From: a virus
Virus record (IMG/VR): IMGVR_UViG_3300011115_000550
Span: 1 to 40,688 of that record
Length of the DNA: 40,688 nt
Strand: one strand, 5' to 3'
In this document: piece by piece, positions 14,160 to 21,521 of the stretch
Numbering within the stretch: position 1 is the stretch's first letter
Layout: each line of letters opens with the position of its first letter
The notes under the pieces: generated by a model
Database searches by the model: none
Seen by the model: the letters and a program-made list of their open reading frames with translations, nothing else
What the model was told of the DNA's origin: nothing
Program-made: the position numbers and the translations under genes

Positions 14160-14788
14160 TTTGCATCCGCCAGTAGAGTCTTCGCCCATGACTGAGCGGT
14201 AGTGAGGCAGAATCTTGTCATGGTGCGGTTGGCTCGGCCCTTCCAGTGCTCTACGGCTTCGGCCTCGCTGAAATGTCTGCATCCGTGCATGATTCGCAAT
14301 CCGTGGTCTGCCGTAAGATATGCAAAAAACGGCGATGACCATTCGCTAACGCCTATGATTTGGAGAAATTTACCCGTGAAGGTATAGTGTCCATGCTTGG
14401 CCCCGGCGAGGTTGGCCCCGGTGAGGTTGGCCCCGGTGAGGATGGCTCTGTAGAGGTTGGCTCCGTCGAGGTTGGCCCCGGTGAGGTTGGCCCCGGTGAG
14501 GCTGGCTCTGTAGAGGTTGGCCCCGTCGAGGTTGGCCCCGGTGAGGTTGGCTCCGTCGAGGTTGGCTCCGTAAAGGTTGGCTCCGTCGAGGTTGGCCCCG
14601 GTGAGGTTGGCCCCGGTGAGGTTGGCCCCGGTGAGGCTGGCTCTGTAGAGGTTGGCCCCGTCGAGGTTGGCCCGATTTGCGACCTTTGCAACTACCAACT
14701 CGGCTAGTGAGTCGTAGTCGCCCTCTGCGATTATCTGGCCTGTGTATCTGTTTGTGATGCTGTGTTTTTCTCTGGATGTTGTTGTCAT
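14156..14788 (-). CDS. Pentapeptide-repeat protein
   Basis: 210 residues. An N-terminal segment ([20 protein letters not shown]) leads into about 22 tandem A(N/D/S)LxG pentapeptides at roughly residues 43-150, which fold as a right-handed quadrilateral beta helix. The C-terminal 60 residues are non-repeat, with [20 protein letters not shown] and a helical end. Pentapeptide proteins such as MfpA and Qnr mimic DNA and bind gyrase, so a role in protecting or redirecting gyrase is possible but unproven. The repeat array is a 15-bp tandem repeat. ATG at 14788 follows AAGGAG by 12 bases; an ATG at 14845 is the alternative. Its leader is duplicated at 7253-7292. Confidence 0.9.
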   Translation of the reverse strand: MTTTSREKHSITNRYTGQIIAEGDYDSLAELVVAKVANRANLDGANLYRASLTGANLTGANLTGANLDGANLYGANLDGANLTGANLDGANLYRASLTGANLTGANLDGANLYRAILTGANLTGANLAGAKHGHYTFTGKFLQIIGVSEWSSPFFAYLTADHGLRIMHGCRHFSEAEAVEHWKGRANRTMTRFCLTTAQSWAKTLLADAK

Positions 14789-14820
14789 TTTCGGAACCGG
14801 CTCCTTTGCCAGTGATTTAA
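14782..14820. repeat. Duplicated gene leader, copy 2
   Basis: Near-identical to 7253-7292 and includes the stop of the upstream gene, AAGGAG and the ATGACAA start of the pentapeptide gene. The shared leader joins two otherwise different repeat-protein genes. Confidence 0.85.
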
Positions 14821-15065
14821 CTTTGGTTGTCTTCTGTCGCGACAAACTTGGTGCCGCTGGCCAGTGTCAACGCCGCCTGCGCCGCCGCTTCTTCCGTCAC
14901 AACCGAGGTTGCCGCCGCCGCGCCGGTTGCCTTCTTCCCCGCCCGTCGCTTTGCGTACCGGTGCAGCAATGCGCATGTGTCCAGCAGAGCCTCCTGCGTC
15001 TCGACATCGAAATCGTCGAACTGATCCAGCCAAGCGTCTTGCGTGCTTTTCCGTGGCTTCGGCAT
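14817..15065 (-). CDS. Hypothetical early protein
   Basis: 82 residues, ATG overlapping the upstream TGA by one base (TGATG). N-terminal acidic helix ([20 protein letters not shown]), basic hinge ([12 protein letters not shown]), then an Ala/Thr-rich tail. No family recognised; soluble and probably helical. Confidence 0.62.
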   Translation of the reverse strand: MPKPRKSTQDAWLDQFDDFDVETQEALLDTCALLHRYAKRRAGKKATGAAAATSVVTEEAAAQAALTLASGTKFVATEDNQS

Positions 15066-15454
15066 CAATATCCGCCGCCGTAATCTTCCGCGTCACCAGG
15101 CGCCGCACCGCCCGGCTTCGTGTAGCGTGACCAGCCGCGGTTCGGCAGCCAGGCGTCATCGTCGCCCTTGCGCTTCGGAAACAGCCCTCCGCCCTTCTTA
15201 CTTTGGCCGAAAGCCAGACGCGCGTTGCACTTGCGCTCCCGGTCGTCGAGCGTGCGGCAGGCCAGCTCGAAATACTCGTAGTCGCCAACCAGCCGGTGCT
15301 GGAGCACCAGTTCCTGCCCACCGCAGACGCCGCAGGTCCGGTCAGCCTCGAACACATCCTGCACGCCCGCGATGGCCTTAAAAACGTCTCTAATTGTTTC
15401 GCCGGCGACCTCAAACATGATCTGCCCGGATCTCGTCTTATACTGTGCTTTCAT
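15065..15454 (-). CDS. Zinc-binding hypothetical protein, single-stranded-DNA-type tail
   Basis: 129 residues. Residues 41-44 (CGVCGG) plus later Cys in FELACRTLDDRERKCNAR make a four-Cys zinc site. The final 40 residues are Gly/Asp/Pro-rich, ending in DAEDYGGGY, an acidic flexible tail like that of single-strand binding proteins. I recognise the general type in phage early regions but not its biochemistry. Starts in an ATGA overlap with the gene upstream. Confidence 0.72.
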   Translation of the reverse strand: MKAQYKTRSGQIMFEVAGETIRDVFKAIAGVQDVFEADRTCGVCGGQELVLQHRLVGDYEYFELACRTLDDRERKCNARLAFGQSKKGGGLFPKRKGDDDAWLPNRGWSRYTKPGGAAPGDAEDYGGGY

Positions 15455-15771
15455 CTTTTCCCCTGTTGTGCTGCTTCTTTTTCTGCCTGCCTGCGCCTAA
15501 CTTCCCGAACCGAATCCATGACCTGCTCGAAGCACCAAGCGTATAGGTCCGCGCTGGTAGAATCCCGGTCGCCCTCCAGGCACTGAGCCTTCTGCGAACA
15601 GAAGAAATCCATGCTCTGATAGTTGCCGAGGTTCAGCTTGAACGAAACGCTGCGGACGATCTCTACCGTGCGCTCCGGTTTGTCAGGTTGTGGTGGTTTG
15701 GGTGTTGCGATGGTACCGTCGTCAAAATATCCGAACGGGTCGAACTCTACTGCGGAACGGAGTGCATCCAT
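15451..15771 (-). CDS. Hypothetical early protein under TGCGCA-palindrome promoter
   Basis: 106 residues. Acidic N-terminus (FDPFGYFDDG), a Pro-rich linker, then a beta-like core (VEIVRSVSFKLNLGNYQSMD) and a basic C-terminal helix (VREVRRRQAEKEAAQQGKR). No family recognised. It is the second gene after the RHH regulator, and its likely message starts at or next to its ATG, with operator site c immediately upstream, so it may be co-regulated with the RHH gene. Confidence 0.7.
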   Translation of the reverse strand: MDALRSAVEFDPFGYFDDGTIATPKPPQPDKPERTVEIVRSVSFKLNLGNYQSMDFFCSQKAQCLEGDRDSTSADLYAWCFEQVMDSVREVRRRQAEKEAAQQGKR

Positions 15772-15777
15772 ATCTGA

Positions 15778-15808
15778 ATATTACTACACTCTTGCGCAAG
15801 CTGCGCAA
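15778..15808 (-). promoter_or_regulatory. Promoter with overlapping TGCGCA palindrome (site c)
   Basis: Palindrome TTGCGCA-N3-TGCGCAA at 15792-15808. Minus-strand -35 TTGCGC (15808-15803) is followed by GTGTAGTAATAT, giving a TAGTAA or TAATAT -10 box. The last -10 base is only about six bases from the ATG at 15771, so the message would be leaderless. GTGTAGTAA is also found beside site e. Confidence 0.6.
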
Positions 15809-15810
15809 CT

Positions 15811-15963
15811 TTATTTGATGTTTTTGGCAATCAGGTCCGCTACGAACTTGGTGCCGCTCATGCCGGCTTTCGCCGCCGCAACGTCGATTTTTAGCCGCAG
15901 GCCCGGTGTTACAAAAACGGACATCTTAGTCTGTGGTGTGGGAGGTTTCGGCGCTTTGCTCAT
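15811..15963 (-). CDS. Ribbon-helix-helix DNA-binding regulator
   Basis: 50 residues from ATG 15963. After a Pro-rich arm, residues 13-18 (KMSVFVT) form the DNA-reading beta strand, followed by helix A (GLRLKIDVAAAKAG) and helix B (SGTKFVADLIAKNIK). This is the minimal Arc/CopG fold. It opens the early operon right after the strong terminator, and its own promoter carries two TGCGCA sites. RHH dimers commonly bind short palindromes in tandem, so it is the best candidate to bind the TGCGCA palindromes elsewhere in the genome. An upstream ATG at 15996 would put translation through the promoter and is rejected. Confidence 0.8.
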   Translation of the reverse strand: MSKAPKPPTPQTKMSVFVTPGLRLKIDVAAAKAGMSGTKFVADLIAKNIK

Positions 15964-15965
15964 AC

Positions 15966-15992
15966 TGCGCAAGTGTAGCATGTTTTGCGCAA
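15966..15992 (-). promoter_or_regulatory. RHH promoter with two TGCGCA sites (site d)
   Basis: Extended -10 box TGCTACACT at 15980-15972, eight bases from the ATG, so the transcript starts about two bases before the gene. TGCGCA occurs at 15966-15971 and 15986-15991, 20 bp apart (two helical turns), bracketing the -10. The T-run of the adjacent terminator covers the -35 region. The layout suggests autoregulation. Confidence 0.6.
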
Positions 15993-15994
15993 AC

Positions 15995-16056
15995 AAAAAA
16001 AAGCGGCCACCGGATTACCAAACCTCGGAGGAAGGATTTGGTTGCCGGTGGCCGCT
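15995..16056 (-). terminator. Strong rho-independent terminator after the tail/lysis operon
   Basis: A 12-bp perfect outer stem AGCGGCCACCGG/CCGGTGGCCGCT with an imperfect inner arm, followed on the minus strand by eight T then GTTT. It lies just after the last late gene and directly before the RHH promoter, cleanly separating late from early transcription. Confidence 0.9.
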
Positions 16057-16089
16057 CGGGGCACAACGCGGGAGCGTGGCTCCTGAACT

Positions 16090-16335
16090 TTACTGTGGCT
16101 TCGACCGGAAAACCCCGGAATCGTTTAGGCTTCCGACCGTCAAATCTATGAGTTTCGAGATCCCTGCCACGTTCGCTTCCGGCACAATCTCACCCGCCGC
16201 TGCCGACGCCTTAATCACGTTCAGCATTATCTGTTTTTTCGTGGTGCCAGGTGTTCCGTGCGCTGCGGCCTCGATGCCCTGAATGGCGCTCAGAATCTGC
16301 GGAAGGTGCCCGAGTAAATAGGCAAATAGTTTCAT
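16090..16335 (-). CDS. Small late protein downstream of the holin candidate
   Basis: 81 residues from ATG 16335 overlapping the holin stop (ATGA). Largely helical (FAYLLGHLPQILSAIQGIEA, then VIKASAAAGEIVPEAN). No clear membrane segment though the N-terminal 20 residues are fairly hydrophobic. Position next to the holin-like gene and before the terminator suggests a lysis accessory or virion component; family not recognised. Confidence 0.65.
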   Translation of the reverse strand: MKLFAYLLGHLPQILSAIQGIEAAAHGTPGTTKKQIMLNVIKASAAAGEIVPEANVAGISKLIDLTVGSLNDSGVFRSKPQ

Positions 16336-16652
16336 GAGGTCGCCCCTTTTTTGACAATGCCATGATACACCGACTGCTGAATTACCCACTGGCCCATCGT
16401 GTGCATGATAGTTTCCATCATGGCCCAACCGGACGGAGTGGACGCGGTAATGTGCCAACCGGTGTCCACCGTGCCGGTGATTGCCGCTTGAACGCCGATT
16501 GACGAAATGAACGCAGCAAGGATCGAAATCGTTTTGTTTATCCGGTCCGAATTTTCAGTGACCCAAGGGAAGTTTGACCGCTTCAAAAACTGAATCAGAT
16601 AGGTGATGATGCCAGCCAGTGCCAAATGGTGTGTTATCGAATCTTCCATCAT
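16332..16652 (-). CDS. Holin-like membrane protein
   Basis: 106 residues. Hydrophobic helices at about 6-22 (THHLALAGIITYLIQFL) and 42-62 (ISILAAFISSIGVQAAITG), with charged residues between (KRSNFPW, NSDRINK) and a third weak one near the C-terminus (WAMMETIMHTMGQWVI). Size and topology fit a class II/III holin or a phage membrane accessory. GGAGG lies eight bases before ATG 16652. The candidate endolysin lies 9.4 kb away, so this is a call by topology and position only. Confidence 0.6.
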   Translation of the reverse strand: MMEDSITHHLALAGIITYLIQFLKRSNFPWVTENSDRINKTISILAAFISSIGVQAAITGTVDTGWHITASTPSGWAMMETIMHTMGQWVIQQSVYHGIVKKGATS

Positions 16653-16654
16653 TT

Positions 16655-16735
16655 TCAGCCCCTCCAGTCCTGCTCATCAGCTTTCGGCGACCCCGTTGAG
16701 AGCGCCAGCAGCACAACCCAAATAATTTACTTCAT
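16655..16735 (-). pseudogene. Broken signal-peptide-like small gene (in-frame TAA at codon 3)
   Basis: An ATG overlapping the upstream stop (ATGA) reads Met-Lys-stop, and the same frame continues as IIWVVLLALSTGSPKADEQD before a TGA just before the holin gene. Read through, it would be a typical short exported peptide with a hydrophobic core. Either a codon mutated to TAA or translation begins at a downstream GTG. Confidence 0.35.
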
Positions 16736-17112
16736 GATGAAATTGTATCCAAAAACGGCGCAATCGAATCAAGTTCGGCTGCCGTACACTTCACCCCGGC
16801 AAGATCCGTGATCGGGATCAGGTCCAATACGACCTCTACCTCCACATCGCAGACCGCGCTCATCTGCCTTTGGTAGTCCACCAGACACTCGTCTCTGATT
16901 TGCCGCACGCCGGGCCGTCCTTCGATCTCGGATGAGTTGTCCGGCGTGAATAGTTTGTTCCGCGCGTCGAGCGCCAGCGCGGTGTCTGCCAGAAGTGCCC
17001 GCGAGAGCCGGATCAGTCGAAACTGAGCCACCGGAGACAGACTGGTTTCCAGCAGCCTGCGAAGGAAACCCACATCGGACACCGCGAGAAGTTGTCTTAC
17101 GTTGCATGTCAT
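16732..17112 (-). CDS. Hypothetical late protein
   Basis: 126 residues following the hub/fibre gene. Helical N-terminus (VGFLRRLLETSLSPVAQFRL), a middle with ALALDARNKLF, and a beta-rich, acidic end (VEVEVVLDLIPITDLAG). Soluble; no signal peptide. Its position after the receptor-binding end of the tail protein suggests a tail-associated or chaperone role, but nothing in the sequence proves this. Confidence 0.7.
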   Translation of the reverse strand: MTCNVRQLLAVSDVGFLRRLLETSLSPVAQFRLIRLSRALLADTALALDARNKLFTPDNSSEIEGRPGVRQIRDECLVDYQRQMSAVCDVEVEVVLDLIPITDLAGVKCTAAELDSIAPFLDTISS

Positions 17113-17123
17113 ATGTTTTTATT

Positions 17124-20100
17124 TTAAGTTCTCCCGATCAGAATTCCACCAGAAAAAACCATTGTCAAAAACGTCGGCAAGACGGTGACTGTGAGACCCA
17201 CGTTCACCCCGCTGTAAAAATTCAGTGTGGATATGGACAGCGGTACGCTCAATGCGCCCGCCAATGATAGCGTCATTCTGGAGGTCGCTCCAGTGCCGTC
17301 AATATTAGTCACCCCGGTCGAAAACGTAAATCCACGGTCGCCCGAGAACAGGCCAAACCCATTGGTTACGCTCATGCCAATTCCGTATGCGGCGGCCCCT
17401 GGGGAGTTGTAGAATACAAACTTATTCAAAGTGTTTCCGCCAGCGGTGTTGTCGTACTTATAGGGGCTGAGGATGATGTCAGGAACCAGATTGGCCGTTG
17501 ACGACTGCCCTCCTACTGTTGTTTGCGCTCCAAGTAATTCGCTGGTTGTTGCCAGCGAGCCTGAATAAATGGTCGTAGCTGCAAAGGTCGGAGCCAATCC
17601 GTTGATGTCGGCAGCAACCAGTGACCGGAACGTCGGTACCGCAGCGCCCCCAGAGGAAGGCCCGGCAAACACCTTGTTTGCGGTCTGCGCCGGAAGTATT
17701 GGAACAGCGCCCAAAGTCAGGTCCAGTGTGGATATGGACAGCGGTACGCTCAGTGCGCCCGCCAATGATAGCGTCATTCTGGAGGTCGCTCCAGTGCCGT
17801 CAATATTAGTCACCCCGGTCGAAAACGTGAACCCACGATCCCCAGAAAATAGACCGAATCCATTACTGGCACTCATGCCAATTCCGTATGCGGCGCTTCC
17901 TGGGGAGTTGTAGAACGCAAACTTATTCAGGGTGTTTCCGCCAACTGTGTTGTCGTACTTGAACGGGGATAGAATGATGTCAGGCACCAGATTGGCCGTT
18001 GACGCCTGGCCGCCTACTGTTGTTTGCGCTCCAAGTAATTCGCTGGTTGTTGCCAGCGAGCCTGAATAAATGGTCGTAACGGCAAAGGTCGGAGCCAGTC
18101 CGTTGATGTCGGCAGCAACCAATGACCGGAACGTAGGCGTCGCCACGCCTCCAGAGGAAGGCCCGGCAAACACCTTGTTCGCCGCCTCCGTTGCCCACGT
18201 CAGCGCCAACGTGCCCGATGTCGTGATGGGTGATCCTCCCACCGAAAACTCAACAGGAGCAGTCAGAAAAATACTGGTTACAGTGCCAGCGCTGCCGCCG
18301 TCTGTCGGACCAGCTGCCAAAATACCAGTTGATGCACTGGCACCGGAAGCCCCGCCGCCAAGGCCTTCCCAGAATTCGAGATACGATCCAATCTGGTTTA
18401 CGTTGATGATCTTGACCGTATACCTGTAGTGCCCGTACCCGACCGTAACCGGGTCGTTCGTCTCCATGTACGGGTAGCACGGCACCAGCTCGCCGGTGAT
18501 CTCCTGAATGACATAGGATCCGTTCAGTTGCGTTGCTGCGTTCGCCGGCGTCGTGATCGCAATCGTGAGGTACTGGCCCGGGAACAGACCCGGAAGATAC
18601 GTCTGAAACTCGATCTCCTGTGGGATCACAGAATATGCCGCGAGCGCCTGCTGCGCTTCGAGCAGCCCGGCCGCCAGACTGGCCTGCTCGCTGTCGTCGG
18701 TGATCTGCTGATACTTGCCGGTCCCGTGCTCAATGGCCGCACGCGATGTCACTAGCGCCGTGTTCTCCACTTGGATCACCCCGGCATCAGCGCGGACGTA
18801 CTGAATCTGCAGCGAGCTTCCAACGTTCAGCGGTGTTGCAATGCTGATTGCGGTCGAGCCCGGCGTGTAGACCAGCCCTGCGGTGGTCGTGCCGAGAACG
18901 CCTACGGACATCGTGGTGGTGCCGAACACCGTTGTTCCGCCGTTCGTCGTAGTGCTGCCCCATGTGAAGTTCGTCGTGCTCTCTGACAGCGCCGCCACAT
19001 ACCCGGATCCCGCGGCCTTGTTCCGAACCTTGAACGTGAGTCCGATCCGCGCGTCCGCATTGACCAGCGGGTTCTCCCACGTTGGCAAGCTGAATGTCAG
19101 GCCCGCCTGGCTGGCCTTCGCGTTGATGGCGTCAATTAGGTTCTGAATTGTTGCGTTGTTGCTGGACCCGATCAGCACCTGGCCGAACAGAGTATTGTCC
19201 AGTGAGGTGACGAACGTATACACCGTGTCGTTGGTGCTTGAGAGCCCGCCCACGCCCGCGTTGGTCCACACCGCCGTGTTGTCGGTCGTCGTCGCGTTGA
19301 GAACCGTGCTCCACGTTGGCTGGACGCCGCCCGAGGTGCCAGCCGTGGTGCATCGCTGAATGTTCCCGTTGCTGTCGATGATGATCTGTCCGAGCACGTA
19401 GGGCGAAGCAGCCGCCCAGTTGTAGGTGCTGCCCGATACCGGGAATTTAAAGGTTATCGTGTCGTTCGCGGACGGCTGCCCGGTGAAGGTACCCGTCGCC
19501 GTGTTCTGTGTGTTGGTCGTGATCCAAGCGTTTGTGACTTCCGAGCACGCCCGCAGAAGCGTGAAGGTCTTTTGCCCGGCTCCGACAAACAACTCCGACG
19601 ATTGCGGGAATGCGCCGGTCGAGATCCGGATCGCCTGCCGGTTGCGGTAATCCTGCCGCGAAGGCGTGAATCCGAGCGTCTCCCAGATCTGATTCGTGAC
19701 AGTGAACGGAGCCGCCTGCGCCGATTGCGCGCGGAAGTATACCTGTTGCGTGCCCGGGTCCACGCCCCACACGAACCCGGCCTGTGTCGCCAGATTGGAG
19801 AATATTTCGCTGATCTTCGGGTAGTCGGTAATGTTCAGGCGGGCAATGGTTGGCCCGGTGCTGATCGTGCCCGCAGACACCTGCGAACCAGCCGCCAGCG
19901 TCAGAAGATCGTTGAAGATGTATCCCGCCGTCTGGTTCGTGTACAGGAGAGGCGGAACCATGATCGTGTCGAAGACCTGCTCCAGCGACACCGCCGTAAT
20001 CGTGATGAACTGATCGCCATCGTTGCCGAACCACTTATCTTCCAGCCGGTCGATGGTGCCCGCGAACACAAGCGTTGCTCCGAGCGACGTCTGGTCATAC

Positions 20101-21521
20101 AGATAGATCAGAGTTCCAATGGTCGGCTGGTACGTGTCGCCGGATGCGATTCGAAGCGAAATACTGGCCTGCCCGCGCTGCCGAAGCTGAAGCGAAAAAC
20201 TATGGTCGCTGCCTCCGCCTCCGATGTGAAGGTATGAGGAACGGTCGGTCAGGCCGATGGTCGGCTCATTGATTAGCAGCCATCCAGAAGGTGGAGCCGT
20301 TCCACCACCAATTGCAAAGTATCCGACCAGTGTTGCGTTTGCACTGTTGGTCGTCCACCGGGCTGTGATTGCTGTCGATGACACCGACAGTGCCGCAATG
20401 GAATCCACGACAGGAGTGTCGTTGTCGGCAACATCAAAACCATCCTTGGAATCGTAGCAATGAACGTTTGAGGTGAGTGAAGAGTTTGCCCATTTCTCCT
20501 GAATTGCTGTGGCGGAAACCCTTCCAGATGTATCGCGGGCTGAAATACCTAAACGCACTCCGCGCGTAGTTTCGACATGCGTTTTTTGTGCAGCACACAG
20601 CATTAACGCAGAACTGCGAAACCCTACAGTATCGGATTGAGATTGCGGAGCCGATCCGGTTGGCTTAGTAAAAAATCCCGCAAACCCATTCGTGACTTTG
20701 AGCACCAAGCTCGCAATGCGAAACGCTCCGGACGGCAGCGTTTGAAGTTCCACGGTGAACCCATCGGCATTGTATGATCCATGCCGCGCCCGAAATGAAA
20801 TCGCACCTAGACTACTCAGCCCCTGGATACAGGCTTCGCCAGCCGCAGCGCCTGTTGGCTGGCTGAAGTTCGCGTAAGCATTTTTTTGTGTCTGCGCGTC
20901 TTGGTCGAACATTGACCAAGCCCATTGCCCCGCGTTCGCGCCTGACGCCGCACTTACGGCATTCGGCCCCGTAACACCTATTCCGATAGCGGCAGACGCT
21001 GATGATGCTGGCAATGCTGCTGTGGTGCCGCCAGCATGGAGGTGTAGAACAAAATTAGGCGTGAACCCGGCTCCAGTAACTGCCTGCGTCGCACCGGCTG
21101 TTGCCATCGTCCAATTGAGAGCGGCACTGTTGAGAACTTCGCCGCTCTCCAGCGCGAGGCAATGAATCGAATATGCTGTGTTGTCAGTATTTGCTGACCA
21201 TGTGAGCGTAAACCCATCAGTGCCGATTGCAAGCGTCGCCTGGCTTTCGGTTGCGTATGCCCCGTCGCAAAAAATGATTGGTACTGCCGCAAAGATTCTC
21301 CCAGTCGTGCTGGTTGCCAACCCGTTTTGTGATGCCCCGCAGACCGAATACGAACCACTCGGACTCCAGAATCCCACCATCTGCCGGAAATTACTTTCCC
21401 ATCCGTTCTGATTTCCCGCGCCGGATGACCAGAAAATAATAGCGGCAGGCTGAAATCCGAGCCCCCCTATTACCTGATCGCCAATCGAATTACTTTTCGA
21501 GAATGTTATAGAAGCGCTCAT
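17124..21521 (-). CDS. Large tail hub/fibre fusion protein with tandem C-terminal repeats
   Basis: 1465 residues, the largest gene. Residues 1-390 are a lectin-like N-terminal section (repeated ADGFTVELQ/TDGFTLTWS, SVDSIAALSVSSTAI). The middle, about 430-1100, looks like a baseplate hub/tail-tip protein (TIGTLIYLYDQTSLGATLVF, LEAQQALAAYSVIPQEIEFQ). Then come two 167-residue tandem repeats starting ANKVFAGPSSGG, a motif common in tail fibres. It overlaps the tape-measure stop. Fusing hub and receptor-binding sections in one chain is unusual. The C-terminus (GGILIGRT) probably faces the host. Binding target unknown. Confidence 0.82.
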   Translation of the reverse strand: MSASITFSKSNSIGDQVIGGLGFQPAAIIFWSSGAGNQNGWESNFRQMVGFWSPSGSYSVCGASQNGLATSTTGRIFAAVPIIFCDGAYATESQATLAIGTDGFTLTWSANTDNTAYSIHCLALESGEVLNSAALNWTMATAGATQAVTGAGFTPNFVLHLHAGGTTAALPASSASAAIGIGVTGPNAVSAASGANAGQWAWSMFDQDAQTQKNAYANFSQPTGAAAGEACIQGLSSLGAISFRARHGSYNADGFTVELQTLPSGAFRIASLVLKVTNGFAGFFTKPTGSAPQSQSDTVGFRSSALMLCAAQKTHVETTRGVRLGISARDTSGRVSATAIQEKWANSSLTSNVHCYDSKDGFDVADNDTPVVDSIAALSVSSTAITARWTTNSANATLVGYFAIGGGTAPPSGWLLINEPTIGLTDRSSYLHIGGGGSDHSFSLQLRQRGQASISLRIASGDTYQPTIGTLIYLYDQTSLGATLVFAGTIDRLEDKWFGNDGDQFITITAVSLEQVFDTIMVPPLLYTNQTAGYIFNDLLTLAAGSQVSAGTISTGPTIARLNITDYPKISEIFSNLATQAGFVWGVDPGTQQVYFRAQSAQAAPFTVTNQIWETLGFTPSRQDYRNRQAIRISTGAFPQSSELFVGAGQKTFTLLRACSEVTNAWITTNTQNTATGTFTGQPSANDTITFKFPVSGSTYNWAAASPYVLGQIIIDSNGNIQRCTTAGTSGGVQPTWSTVLNATTTDNTAVWTNAGVGGLSSTNDTVYTFVTSLDNTLFGQVLIGSSNNATIQNLIDAINAKASQAGLTFSLPTWENPLVNADARIGLTFKVRNKAAGSGYVAALSESTTNFTWGSTTTNGGTTVFGTTTMSVGVLGTTTAGLVYTPGSTAISIATPLNVGSSLQIQYVRADAGVIQVENTALVTSRAAIEHGTGKYQQITDDSEQASLAAGLLEAQQALAAYSVIPQEIEFQTYLPGLFPGQYLTIAITTPANAATQLNGSYVIQEITGELVPCYPYMETNDPVTVGYGHYRYTVKIINVNQIGSYLEFWEGLGGGASGASASTGILAAGPTDGGSAGTVTSIFLTAPVEFSVGGSPITTSGTLALTWATEAANKVFAGPSSGGVATPTFRSLVAADINGLAPTFAVTTIYSGSLATTSELLGAQTTVGGQASTANLVPDIILSPFKYDNTVGGNTLNKFAFYNSPGSAAYGIGMSASNGFGLFSGDRGFTFSTGVTNIDGTGATSRMTLSLAGALSVPLSISTLDLTLGAVPILPAQTANKVFAGPSSGGAAVPTFRSLVAADINGLAPTFAATTIYSGSLATTSELLGAQTTVGGQSSTANLVPDIILSPYKYDNTAGGNTLNKFVFYNSPGAAAYGIGMSVTNGFGLFSGDRGFTFSTGVTNIDGTGATSRMTLSLAGALSVPLSISTLNFYSGVNVGLTVTVLPTFLTMVFSGGILIGRT
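17223..17693. repeat. Fibre repeat, copy 1 (501-bp offset)
   Basis: Closely similar to 17724-18194 at a constant offset of 501 bp (167 codons), in frame. Differences are scattered substitutions, indicating an older duplication of the receptor-facing domain. Confidence 0.88.
17724..18194. repeat. Fibre repeat, copy 2
   Basis: Partner of 17223-17693. The two copies encode parallel ANKVFAGPSSGG...ATSRMTLSLAGALS domains near the C-terminus of the tail protein. Confidence 0.88.

Noticed and set aside
14395-14700. Tandem repeats on the plus strand giving a Gly/Glu/Val-rich open frame
   Set aside because: The minus-strand frame encodes classic pentapeptide repeats with flanking non-repeat domains; the plus frame is its shadow.
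15961-15996. Upstream ATG at 15996 for the RHH gene
   Set aside because: It lies in the promoter/terminator region and the -10 box would be inside the gene; ATG 15963 fits.
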